NCBI RefSeq assembly: GCF_000003605.2
Contig: NW_003129855.1
Coordinates: 510,266-555,608 of the forward strand
Direction: 5' to 3'
DNA: 45,343 nucleotides
Source of the DNA: Saccoglossus kowalevskii
Taxonomy: Eukaryota; Hemichordata; Enteropneusta; Harrimaniidae
Positions within the stretch are counted from its first letter, which is position 1. Every line of letters starts with the position of its first letter. Position numbers and translations under genes: made by a program. The notes below the pieces were generated by a model, which saw nothing but the letters and a program-made list of their open reading frames with translations, ran no database searches and was not told where the DNA came from. This document shows positions 12,041-22,810 of this stretch, piece after piece.

Positions 12041-14286
12041 CTAAACATTTCAGATGCATTTATCTTGACACTCAGTTATGGGGACATTTTGTTTGTGTCT
12101 GTCTAAGAATTATTATATCCTACATTCACCTACATTGTTTTTTCTTTCTTTTGTTTTTAAAGGTGGAAAACATGGTTCCCCAAAGCATTAAGTCATACAT
12201 CATAGTCGCTACTGATTTCATCTGGTACACTAATTTAAATAACGCACGGAATGAATAGACATTCTGTCGCAGTATCATAATAACATTGATATTATTCTAA
12301 ATGCTATTCTTATTACAAGACTCATATGTCGACAATAGACCTTAGACGAATATGACCGCCCAAACCTCGACGAGAACGAGCGAAACCAACGAGACTTCGT
12401 TCTACCTCTGAAATAATTAGTTACATAGATCAGTGGAGCAATATTTGAACTTAAACGAGGAATACGTGTTATGTTTTATCTAAGGTATGTTGTATTTATG
12501 TTTATTTATTGCTCATTCAACAATACAGAAAAGAAGAAAAATGACGACTCGAATATGTTTCACAAGTTTGTTATGATCATAATTGGCAGAACTGTAGATT
12601 TTTGCGGCGAGATGGTCATGCGTGATGAATCGAATTATCTTCACATGTTATAATTTCCATACAGGGTGGAAGACGATAATATTTGATAATATTTATGCAC
12701 AATATTTGTCAACGGAAAAAAACCTTGTGTAAATTCTGGCAGTATATAATAGTGTATAATTATATATCATGTGTTTGTTGCCCCAAGTGTATATTATCCG
12801 ATAAGCCCAATATCTGCTATAACATGATCGTATTTATTTTTAGTACTCTTGTTATTTTCACAAATATCATTACATGTAAACCACCAGCAACTCCGTCCAA
12901 ATGCCCTATACTAATAATTGAATACACGCAAGTCTTTTGTCTATTTTTTAATCAATCGATGTCTGCATCATATTTATTGACTAATGTCGCTACTTTGATC
13001 TTCAGAAAAACAAGACACTGGTCAGTTTATAAGGTTGAAAGCAATTAGTAATAATCGTTAATGTATTGATTCCCGACTTTCAGTTGAAAGAATGCAAAAT
13101 ATTAAATGTTCTATTAACCGTCAAGCGAAACTTTGATGTCTACATAGATTGCCTTGTATACAGCAACAAAATGAATTTCACCCGGCAATACTTTAACCTT
13201 GAGAGTGCTGAGAGCAGAAAATTGTTGCGCAGTCTTGTTGTCAAGCTTCAAATTGAAGAAGACACTGATTGATGATGAATACTTTAAAAGGGAAAGATAT
13301 ATAGAATATATAAAAGGTTTGGCGGGAAACGAACTTTACCTTGTGTGGTCTGTTTGTCGTGTCTGACAATTGAAAGAAAAAACAACGCTTTCTACGATAG
13401 TTGGATTATAGCATTACACAGTTGTATCGGTACATTTATTTGTCCCGTCGTGGGGTGATCGCAAATCCATGGTTTCACACTGAAATCATTTTAATACTAT
13501 CAAGCCACAACAACAGATCAGACCTCAGATTTATGTTAAGGAATATTCTTTTTTATTAATATGTTTACCTAACTCTCATGAATGGTTGTCGAATAAGGTT
13601 TGAGACAGACTGATACGCAAGAAGTCTCAGCTGACTGAAGATATTGTACTCCCTGTCATTTCTTATGCATTAACCAAGGTTCAAATAGTTTCGTTTTCAA
13701 CAAAATTACACTACAAATTGCAAATTGCATTGTAATGAAAGTTGTTTGGGGGGAATTCACTAGAAATGTAGAATTGTTATTATGTCCTCTTTGTTGACAG
13801 ATGAAACTTTAACATCAGCGAGCATATGTTTATAATAACATACAATGTACAATAAACCTTCCATGATTCATTTGAATTAGAAAATCCTGATTACTTCATC
13901 TCGAAAATTTCCTATCAACGTATTTTCGCATGTTGTTTGCACGTGAATGCTCTGCGCATAATCGAAATACAAGGGTCTACTACGACCAACTTATCACATT
14001 GTCGATTCCTATTTTCTCAAGTTTATATCTGGATGCAATTTTATTACGATTTAATTACAGTCAATTAAATTGCATTGCTTAATTCAACTGTCTAGTGTCA
14101 CTATCAAATGAATGGCTGAATAATAGCAATGTTTTAAATAAAAATGATTCTGAATCAATTATTAAATTTTCTTTTGAAAAATATGATCTTTGTCTTTCTT
14201 CGACGGCTTTCAAACACGTTTCATATATTATACATAACGGGGCCATGCTGCGTGTCAACTTGTCTCTTTATTCATTTTCAAGACGA
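12041..14286. other. No supported gene
   Basis: About 2.2 kb of AT-rich DNA. A long pyrimidine tract ending TTTTTAAAG at 12162 is followed by a 32-codon open frame (12163-12258) that could be a terminal exon but has no other support. A 121-codon frame at 12683-13048 is Cys/Ile/Phe-rich with no recognisable domain and is probably chance. Confidence 0.35.
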
Positions 14287-14360
14287 ATTCAAGATGGCCC
14301 GATATAGTAAATATTGGTAAATTGCTTTTTTTTATCACGTGTACACCAGCTGACTGTGAC
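14287..14360 (+). repeat. Dispersed repeat, copy A
   Basis: ATTCAAGATGGC, then TATAGTAAATATTGGTAAATT, then ATCACGTG and CAGCTGACTGTG. This matches 28838-28913 in the same order and orientation, with small gaps. It contains a YY1-like core, a CACGTG E-box and a CAGCTG E-box. Sequence outside this core does not align by eye. Confidence 0.6.
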
Positions 14361-14944
14361 ACAAATACACAATTCTCTGTGAAATATAAAAGTAATATAA
14401 TACAATTTCTTTTTGGAGATAACGTCGAGGCTTACTTACACATCAATACCACACGGTGAATGTTACAAATTCACTAACAGAACGAATATATATCATGTCT
14501 TCCAAACGCATATACATTTCCCTTCCAGTCTCAAATAGGAATATTCGTAATAAACACGCGATGTATCCATACTATGAGAATAACTTATATATCCCACAAA
14601 CGTCAGGGCGAGGTCATGCTATATTATTCTTTGATTAAATCACCTCCATTAGAATGTGATGCCAGGTCTAGTAAAGCTGCAAGTGAAAGGAAGCTACGCG
14701 ATTCATCATATCATATGGCCAGGTATGTTATTTTCACTATCAAATATGACTTTAGTGTATCAATCGAAATTCCATATTGTTTGTAAATGCCAGTCCGAGC
14801 TTAAGTGAGAGAAATAACAGTTTTAGTCTACATGGAAACGTGCATGGCTGAGGTTCCTTGGGGGCTGATTAAGAACACGTCATACATAACGTAATAATGT
14901 ACAGTTTCTAAAGTATTAAATGACTATCATATACATATTTATAC
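14361..14944. other. No gene seen
   Basis: Short overlapping frames of 60-70 codons at 14456-14786 have no recognisable motif. The composition is AT-rich. Confidence 0.4.
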
Positions 14945-15150
14945 TCGCCCGATGGTACAGATATTAAGCTGGTATTTGAATACATACACCTAATTACCTT
15001 TATTATATATACTGCTACAAAGAAAGTTTATGAATTGATGACCCATTTAATTAATTATTATGAGATCTTACAAACGCATGTATTGGATAATATTATTACG
15101 CCTATTGCACAGGAAATGGCACGCCCAAGGATAGGACTAGAAAGGACTAA
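14945..15150. repeat. Dispersed repeat next to hAT 3' end, copy A
   Basis: It aligns by eye with about 22610-22810 in the same orientation: CGCCCGATGGTACAGATATTAAGCTGG here against TGCCCAATAGGGCAGATCTAAAGCTAG there, then TATATATACTGC, ACGCATG and CTATTGCA in the same order. It overlaps and follows the end of the hAT transposase remnant (minus strand), so it may be the element's 3' terminal region. Confidence 0.5.
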
Positions 15151-15726
15151 ACGGATAGACGTGCGTATCTTAGGATCATTGTCTAAGCATTTTAATAAAT
15201 GTGGATTTTGAAGGTCAATCCACCTTGGATGCAACTTTACGAAAATATCCACAATACGATCAATATCGATTTCTTTATCATAATGAACATGGAGTAAAGC
15301 TAGAGATGCCAACCTCTCTTGCAGGAACGTTTACATATATATTTGTATTCAACATTCTCAATGCGGAAAAAATGTGCTCACACTCACAGCTTATCACTGG
15401 ACGATTGCAGCTATTAGGTTGTAGTAAAAATATATGTTGGGTTAGTATGATTCATCGCATACTTCCAGTGCAGAAGCAACACCCTGCGATAAATTGTTGT
15501 CACTGAATTTGTGTTGCAAGCGCCTATTCCACCTATACAACTCGTGATCGAACAATTCCACTAATGGTACATCTCGGGAAAATGTTTTAATGATCATTGT
15601 TAATCGTGGATGTACACCATTATCCAAGACACAGACGGTACTTATCCAATAGTTGACAACATTTTGCTGATAAATCTGGAAGGAAGAAAGTGGTATTACT
15701 TTTAGACAAATGCAGTGATTGGACAT
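15058..15726 (-). pseudogene. hAT-superfamily transposase remnant (C-terminal dimerisation domain, ZMYM1-like)
   Basis: On the minus strand three frames together spell a hAT transposase C-terminus. First comes LVELFDHELYRWNRR (15590-15530), then ALEVCDESY followed by a stop at 15439-15441 and PNI. After a frameshift come PVISCECEHIFSALRMLNT (about 15400-15344) and, after another, ERLASLALLHVHYDKEIDID and DIFVKLHPR (about 15318-15225). This order is diagnostic of the Dimer_Tnp_hAT region in ZMYM1-like and P52rIPK-like transposases. It has at least two frameshifts and one stop and no visible zinc finger or catalytic core. It is a dead fragment. Confidence 0.82.
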
Positions 15727-15765
15727 ATTCTAATCTGCATATTCTTAAATCAAGTAATGTAAGAA
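15520..15765. repeat. Tandem duplication within hAT remnant, unit 1
   Basis: About 245 bp covering the segment that encodes SSFQIYQ...HELYRWNRR on the minus strand. It is repeated at 15790-16034 after a 24-bp spacer, with moderate divergence and small indels. Unit 1 keeps the reading frame better than unit 2. Confidence 0.9.
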
Positions 15766-15789
15766 CAAATTACTTTATGTACATGTGAA

Positions 15790-16034
15790 CGCTTTTCCCA
15801 TCTATACAACTCGTGATGAACAATTCCATTAATGGTATGTCTCGGAAAAATGTTTTAATGATCATTGCTAACCGTGGATGTACACTATTATCCAACGACA
15901 CAGACGGTACTTATCGAATAGTTGACAACATTTTACTGATAAATCTGGAAGGAAGAAAGTGCAATCACTTTTAGACAAATACAGTGATTAAACATATTCT
16001 ACTCTGCATATGCTTAAATCAAGTAATGTAAGAC
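15790..16034. repeat. Tandem duplication within hAT remnant, unit 2
   Basis: Second copy of the 245-bp unit. The minus strand still shows SSFQIYQ, NVVNY, ISTVCVV and HELYRWEKR but with several stops, so it is non-coding now. The duplication put two copies of one transposase segment in series. Confidence 0.9.
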
Positions 16035-17138
16035 ACTGCACAGTAAAGGAAATAACTAAAGTTATTTAGCCTACAATATTCTTCGGGTGAATTTAAGCAT
16101 TGTGACTGACGCCTTACCACACGGCAACACGAACAACCTTTCGTGACTTTTTCCAAAATGATACTCAATATACTCCCTCACATGTATGTCTGTTTGACCT
16201 CTGCCACCTGTCAGTTTAGAAACAAAAGTATATAGTTAGTTTAGCGATTGGTGATATATAATATATAGATCTAGTGAAAATACGTCGTAAATATATCAGC
16301 ATTGTCTTGTAAGTGAGAGAAAATATTATCTTATCTACTTACCAGCTAGGAATACATCTTTAATGCTGCTTTATAGCTATTTGCTAACGTCATCTAGGTG
16401 AGGCAGTATGCAATATACTGTGACAATAGACATAATGAAGTCAAAACTGGTCATGGCAGCTAAAAGCTTGACGCACTTTTGCCGACCATTTTCTGCCTGT
16501 CAGATCATACCCCAATCCCCTAATCTGCAGTGAATAAGCAATGACTTCGAAGTAGTACACCATAATTTAAACACATGCGGACCATGCACAGCCAAATGGT
16601 TCAAGGATTATATGTTGCTGAACGCTTTCCTTCAATGCCCCTGATAATTCACTTACTCTATTTCGAGTATACCACATGTAAAAATGCTTTAATGGTACTC
16701 TCAACCCATATTGCTTTGCAAATTTTGCCTTTCTTTCTATGCCTAATGAGAACCAGGTTTTGATAATATGCCCTCTAATATCTGTTAGATTAAAAGTGTA
16801 GTAAAATGATATGTTGTTTTCATTATTGTACAAATTATAGTATTTGAGTACAAAAACGATGGCTTGTATATGTTTTCCCAAAATCGAATCAAGCTGTGAA
16901 TCACTCAACGATACAATTATTTCATACTTAATCTGTAAAAATAAACACAAAGCCAAACGACAAACACGAGATAGCGTAGTACATATTGCAGTATTGTAGT
17001 TATTCCAATTGATCGTCAAGTTTGGTTTAAACAATGCACTTTATTCCATACGCATACCCACATACAGTTACTCAAACTCGATAAAAACAAATCTTTGCAC
17101 GTTGACCGTGTATTTTCCCAGAGTGTCAGGTAAACAGT
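16035..17138 (-). other. Possible further hAT or unidentified coding remnant
   Basis: A 155-codon minus-strand frame (16567-17034) is the longest open frame between the hAT remnant and 17138. It contains ERKAKFAKQYGLRVPLKHFY and RVSELSGALKESV, which look protein-like, but I cannot assign them to a family. Its place upstream of the hAT C-terminus on the same strand makes a transposase middle segment possible. The 16035-16566 part has no clear frame. Confidence 0.25.
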
Positions 17139-17262
17139 GGTGACTACGCTACCAGACGCTACCACTGTGATGAATATCTTTATATATATGCACCTGTAAC
17201 AGGTATGTTTTTTTCTCTTTAAAACAGCTGAATATACCACTAATGGTGACTACGCTACCAGA
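17139..17262. repeat. Local direct repeat GGTGACTACGCTACCAGAC
   Basis: The 19-bp string GGTGACTACGCTACCAGAC occurs at about 17139-17157 and again at about 17244-17262. Between them lies a 70-bp block that recurs at 18849-18918. The arrangement suggests a duplicated target or an insertion between duplicated flanks. Confidence 0.7.
17166..17235 (+). repeat. Direct repeat, copy A
   Basis: GTGATGAATATCTTTATATA through TCTCTTTAAAACAGC and GAATA. A close copy lies at 18849-18918 in the same orientation, about 1.68 kb downstream, with a few substitutions and a 2-bp indel. Confidence 0.8.
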
Positions 17263-18848
17263 CAATTACAGTGAATATCTGCAACTTGTACAAAGAGAGC
17301 TGTCTGGATGGATTCCCTCACACAATGGGTAGAGTCAGCAGCAAGGAACATTAACGAGAATGAGTATCTATTCCAAAACAAAATTCAGGAATGTCATCTA
17401 CTGCCATAAACATGAACGCTGGCAGGAATACAGTGTATTTATGCAGTTTTTAAATTACCAGCATATGCAAGATGGGTGAACACGTGAAAATTGGTACTTC
17501 ACCAGCTACGATTTATCCCATATTCTCATGATGCAATATTATTTAATAGCTTACTGTGATAGCTAAAATACTAATAAAACATCCACATCACCTAGTCACA
17601 TATAAAATACAGTTCAGGTCGGGTTATATCAAAGCCCTTTTCACCAGTATCTTACATTTTTAGCTCATGGCATCCAAATGACAAAATATCGCAAAATGCT
17701 ACTTTTCCAGACATTTGCAGTCTTTTTAAGAAGACCAAAAATTTGTCGTCTTTTATCGTCTAAGAAGAATCAAATCTACCCTTAATTTAATGAAGGTCAA
17801 ATCTAGTTTATATACTCAGCTCATAACAGATCAATTGAGGCTACATTCTTTTGAAAACCACAGAAACTTTACCAGCTGTTTTTATACTTTATGCATTAAC
17901 AACATCTGTTGTTATTTATTGTTTTCATTTCTGACGTGTCCATATCTGCTTATATACCTTGCCGTGTTCCAGAATGTAGATGTCACGGCACCAGCGATAC
18001 GCTTGACAACTCTCATGAGATTCAAAATGGCCGTTTAAGGTGGAAATTAAATACAATCGTCTGTTGGTGCTGTCATGCAGTTCGGAGAAGATGTACAGGG
18101 GGGGGGGGGGTCGAGAACTTTCTTATATTCAGTAAAGTAATCTGTGATGCTTGTTCCTTTTATTAGACAGGAGGTTATTCCCTCAAGTATCATGCTGCTT
18201 TTAATATTAATGTTTCCTATTTATACCATCTAATGGTATCACATTCCTGGTTTTAAATCATAGATCTGTATGCAATATTGACATATTGCGTTGGGCGCAC
18301 ACTTATTACAACTTTGATTTTAGATTGCTTCACCATTTTTAAAGATTTTCTGGTCATTGCAGCATACTTGTCAAAGTGAGTTTACTTGTTTCAGATATCT
18401 TCTTCACATTGCGTGGCTTCATCTTTTTGAAACTGGTGATACCAATGTTTTGTTGTGGACATTTTGGATATTTTGTAGGTGTCATATGCTTCTGTTCTTC
18501 CATCAATGCAAAACATTCTAACCTGTTGTCTGATATTCTCAGCAATCCCATCTTTTCTCAATTTCCTATGTGTAGTGAAAAACCATACTATTCGTTTTCC
18601 TCTACGAATATACGTAGTTTGGTAAAAACAATTACCAAAATGAATCAAGATTTGAAAAGTGAAATATTCCGATAGTGTCACTGTAAAAGATCTACTGCTG
18701 CTGATGGTGGAAAATTTACTTAATCATCAAAACTTAATATGGCTAAATAACTACACTACATTTACTACATCCACTAATTCTTTGTAATACTGACATAGAT
18801 ACCCGTCCGGCGTCTCAGACAGGAGCAGTGTTGTTTTTTTATCTAACA
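17263..18848. other. No supported gene; 13-G run
   Basis: It contains a run of 13 G at 18098-18110. Two overlapping minus-strand frames (18354-18551 and 18391-18681) look mildly protein-like (for example FALMEEQKHMTPTKYPKCP) but match no family I know, and neither has a clear gene context. Confidence 0.35.
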
Positions 18849-18918
18849 CAGTGGTGAATATCTTTATATATATATGCACCTTATCGGGTATGTGTTTTTC
18901 TCTTTAAAACAGCGGAAT
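18849..18918 (+). repeat. Direct repeat, copy B
   Basis: Partner of 17166-17235: GTGGTGAATATCTTTATATA through TCTCTTTAAAACAGC and GGAATA. Longer flanks do not align well, apart from a weak CAG..CAG-type similarity just upstream. Confidence 0.8.
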
Positions 18919-20352
18919 AGAATTGTGTAATTATTGACAAATATGTGCAGTTACAATTGAGAGGACTCTACCTCTAATTTGTTTATGAACAGCAATTTGC
19001 TTTTAGAACAGATACTCAATTTCAAACAAAATATACTATTCAGACAACAATAGTTAGGCATAGTAGGAGGTTATTACGAAGATACCGAAAATTATGCACG
19101 AAGACCGATCTTTAATTGGTTAAGGCTTACGGATAAAAGAAAACGTGATTTTTGTAACATTCAATATGTTTTATGCAGTATCCATACATATCTACCGAGT
19201 ATCGAAAAAAAAACAGTTGTTACCTTTTCAAAAATTGGTTTACACAATTTTTTTACAAATGCAAACTCTTGTTTGGAGTTAGCCAGTTGTCCGTCATATA
19301 ATTAAATAATACAACACATATATTAGACCAATTGACTTCAACATTTCGGAACAATTAGTTCTTCTTTTCATTGACTAAGCTCCAACAGATGTTCGCCTAC
19401 CTGATGAATGAACAACTTCTCAAGGCAAAGACAGATTTACCGAGGAAGTGTTAGCTATGGGCAACGACGAGAAACAAACAAACATATAAATTAGAGAAGA
19501 GCTTAGAAAGTGGAAAACGACATAAAAAAGTGCCCAGGAAATCACTTTGCACAATAAAGAAATAGATCAGGAAATTACTTTGCGTATGCAAGAAAAAAAA
19601 AGAAATAAAGGAAATAACGTTGAGTAATTGCCTTGCCTATTCAAAAAGATGACGAACCAAAAAACAAGAGATATTAAGACGAATTTAAAGCATTAACACT
19701 TAGACCAGAATTTTATTATCCTTTGTTTCGCGAACCTGCCGAATGAACAGGAGCCGAAAATGAAATAATAATTAAATTTTATTTCAGCGTAATTTCTCGC
19801 GCCCACCGACTTGTAAAGTGCAAAAAATTGCTAAAAAAACATATTTTTATCTTCATTTTTTGTCCGCCCGCCGCATAACAACCCCAAGTTGCATTTTCGT
19901 GGGGGTATCATGATCAAAGTACCGAAGTCTCGCGCAGATGAGAAACAACAATTTTATTTCGGAGAGTGTTAATGATGCAGGGCAAAATACAAATCCTAAT
20001 GAGATATTTGAACTTTATAATAATCTGTATTTTACCAAATCTGCTTTTATTAAAGCACCCTTGCAATTCTCACAACAAACAAGTCTTGTCATCAACAACC
20101 CTGCAACTTTTGATTAGGTTATTAGAAATTTTGCTTTAGGACCTCGCTTGGGCAAAATCCCTCAACAATAAAGAAATTGTGTTGGCAGAGCTTGAAACTG
20201 TAAAACCCACAAAACGCTATTTGGCTTTTTCAAACTTGAATGTTTAGGTTATATGGCGGCGAAGGTCTTCCAGAAGTTGGACAAAGCGAAATTGACACTC
20301 TTAAAACCAAAATAGGTGTTGTTTCTAATCTGGAAAATTGTTACCCAATGAT
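18919..20352 (+). other. A-rich degenerate sequence, possibly upstream part of a retroelement
   Basis: No intact frame is present. At 19534-19625 the plus strand reads three QEITL/KEITL segments (GAA codons at 19537, 19570 and 19611). The first two are spaced 11 codons apart and the third is out of frame after an A-run. Around 19950-20120 a stretch reads NPNEIFELYNNLYFTKSAF before a stop. These resemble a decayed hydrophilic protein but cannot be named. The Ty3/gypsy-like scrap follows immediately. Confidence 0.3.
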
Positions 20353-20562
20353 ATACGAGCTCATCTTCAAGCCCTTTTTAGAAAAGGTCAATGAAAATTA
20401 GTTTTCTTGGAACAAAAACATCAAATTGCTTTAATAGAATTAAAAGATGCACTGAATTCACTACACATTTTGTATCTCTGTATTATGGTTGATAGTTTTG
20501 TCCTGAGAACGGATGATTCCAACAGTGCTCACCCCATTGCGTACGACAACTTTACACTGTAA
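20353..20562 (+). pseudogene. Ty3/gypsy-like RT/RNase H fragment
   Basis: One plus-strand frame reads HLQALFRKGQ, a TGA, KLVFLEQKHQIALIELKDAL, then FVLRTDDSNSAHPIAYDNFTL and a stop. The pattern L..L.RKG...F.W...HQ.A...LK.AL...(P)FVLRTDASN...HPIAYAS is the connection and start of RNase H in Ty3/gypsy Pol proteins. The usual glycine-rich stretch between the Asp and HPIAY is missing, consistent with a short deletion. No integrase, protease or LTR was recognised. It is a dead fragment, and the family level is moderately sure. Confidence 0.5.
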
Positions 20563-20601
20563 ATCTTGGGAGCACTTTCTTGTTTTTCATTAACACACAC
20601 T

Positions 20602-20653
20602 GATTTTGATATCCCGCATTTGGTGAACGGTGGTTGTAGTTCCAATCACATCT
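20602..20653 (+). repeat. Inverted repeat arm, left
   Basis: 52 bp starting GATTTTGATATCCCGCATTT. It matches the reverse complement of 25883-25934 with about three mismatches by eye. Weaker similarity continues inward for some 300-350 bp in both arms, sharing AGAGTAACT, ACACTTTTC and TTTTGAAGCACTTC blocks. Confidence 0.88.
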
Positions 20654-21010
20654 GGGACTTGGTACATATGATGTAAAAAATGTTCTCGAAAAATGTTTGA
20701 AACAACTTCAGAAATCACCAATGATGTCTCAACCTAAAACACTAGACTATAAACGTTTCGCAAAGTGTTAATGCATAAGACACATTTGTGTTCGTGAGAG
20801 TAACTAACACACTTTTCTTCCAATTTTGAAGCACTTCAAAAAAACAAGCATACATGCAAAGTTTCAACCTGGAACACTCGACTATGTATGTTTCATATAA
20901 GTTTATGTACATGACATGTACACAAGCTCATAAGAGTAACTTAAACACTTTTCTGTTTTATTTTGAAGCAACTCCTAAAACACTTTATATAAGTGTTCAT
21001 ATACAGTCCA
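20654..21010. repeat. Subterminal repeats of left arm
   Basis: Two units of about 135 bp, each with GAGTAACT, ACACTTTTCT and TTTTGAAGCA in that order (starting near 20794 and 20929). Related units occur in reverse orientation at about 25490-25870. Confidence 0.6.
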
Positions 21011-22609
21011 TATAATAGACACAATGTTTATTATCAATGGTATATAGTATATTTATTACAATTCCCATACGTGTCACTATTGTCAGAAGACATACTGTGC
21101 ATATAGCGAAAAATTTATCGATTTATTTTCATTAATAAATAGTTATATATATTCGTATACTTTGCGAAGGTGCATACCATGTACCTATCACAAGTACTGT
21201 TAGATTAGGTGGATCAAGCACGGTGCTTTTATCAATGTTCGAGTCAGTTAGTGATATAATCATTAGATTCATTTTCTTCATAGCTATTATTATATTGACG
21301 GAATCTCAATGTTGAATTCAATCTAATATGGTGTTTACCATACACCTGTGCAAATTTGCGTTTAATTTAAACGAGCTTCTCTAAGTTGCTGATAATACAT
21401 AACTATTTAATTGTTATCTAGAAATTGAATTAATACAATATGGAAACAAATATTGAACAATAATTTAATTTGCTACTTCTTTGAAAACATTTTGAAATAC
21501 CTTTCATAAACGACTGTGTTCATGATGAACACTTCTATTATATGTTATGTGTTCAAGTAACTAGTAACTTGTGTCGCGCGCACGATCACTCAACGATTGG
21601 AATATACTGCCGGGAATATGTTAACAGGTAGCATATTCATTAAAGAAGCAACAACAACTTGGAGTGAATAATGCTTTTTGGATTTTCCGAGCAAAGAAGG
21701 AAACCGGAAGTGATTCTAAAAACCTGGAGGTAGGATGATATTGTTACTCGTGGGAAACGTGTACTAGTAATTGATAGAACCAGCGTCGGCAGTTGTGTGC
21801 TGTTTTGTTATTTGCAGGGGCCTCTAATCATTTCATTATGTGCGGGTTGTTACCATAACTGATTAAACTCAAGTTCATGAATGTACAGTACCAAAGAACT
21901 GCATACTACATAACTTCCTTGTCGACATGATCTAAGTTCTCAATTGAAATCATAGAAATGTTAATTATGTTGTCATTCTTTCGTTTTCACATTACATGTG
22001 CGTTACTTTACATCACATATGTCTGATTCAATTATCGCATTACTTGAAACAATAATGATAATTAATAAATTATTACTCACTGGATTTGGATATTATTATA
22101 CTTTTCAGAATTTAAGAGAAAGATCGGAGCGAACAAGATGATATTGCTAATATTGACGGATAGAAAAGTCAAAGATAAATGAAATAAAATGGATGTAGTA
22201 CATATATGCAGATTGAAGTGAGAAAGGGATTGCAATAGAGAAAATTAATTTCTATAGCATGTTTCTCTGAAATTAATGTTGTTTTTTTTTCGAGGAATTT
22301 GATATCCCGGAGAGATTGCATTCAAGACAACAACACCACATGGGAAGAGTTTGGACACTTTCATTTATATCAATGAAGAAAAGATTTAAATACGTTATTA
22401 TTTATTTCAGTTCATTGCTCATCTGTTTTGAAGTGTTAATGTTCATAATTTGGTATTGTATCTACAGTTTCACAAAAGGTTTGAGTAAATTTGAGTAAAC
22501 ACACTTATTCAGCTGCACATAAGTTGAAGACACGCGATTGATATTATTCTTTACAATAATTATAGAGAACACTCTCACACTTAATTATTATATATTTGTG
22601 TTATTATAC
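21011..22609. other. No gene seen
   Basis: About 1.6 kb of AT-rich sequence between the subterminal repeats and the next dispersed repeat. Short frames only. Confidence 0.4.
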
Positions 22610-22810
22610 CTGCCCAATAGGGCAGATCTAAAGCTAGCCTTTAAAGACATGCCACTACTTAGATTCAGTATATATACTGCCACAAGACAAGTTTGTATAC
22701 ACAGCACTTTTAATGAATTAGTATAATATCTCACACGCATGCTTTGAATTTTATGATTACAACTATTGCATGGGGAATTGTAGGCCCAAAGTTGGGATAT
22801 TCTAAAACTT
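22610..22810. repeat. Dispersed repeat, copy B (relative of hAT 3' flank)
   Basis: Same order of blocks as 14945-15150: TGCCCAATAGGGCAGAT, TATATATACTGCCACAA, ACGCATG, then CTATTGCATGGGGAAT. Identity is moderate and gapped. It could be a non-autonomous relative of the hAT element. Confidence 0.45.

Noticed and set aside
12683-13048. 121-codon plus-strand frame rich in Ile, Phe and Cys
   Set aside because: Composition as expected from AT-rich non-coding DNA; no motif.
18354-18681. Two overlapping minus-strand frames with mildly protein-like sequence
   Set aside because: Neither matches a family I know, and I cannot tell which frame would be real; left as unassigned.
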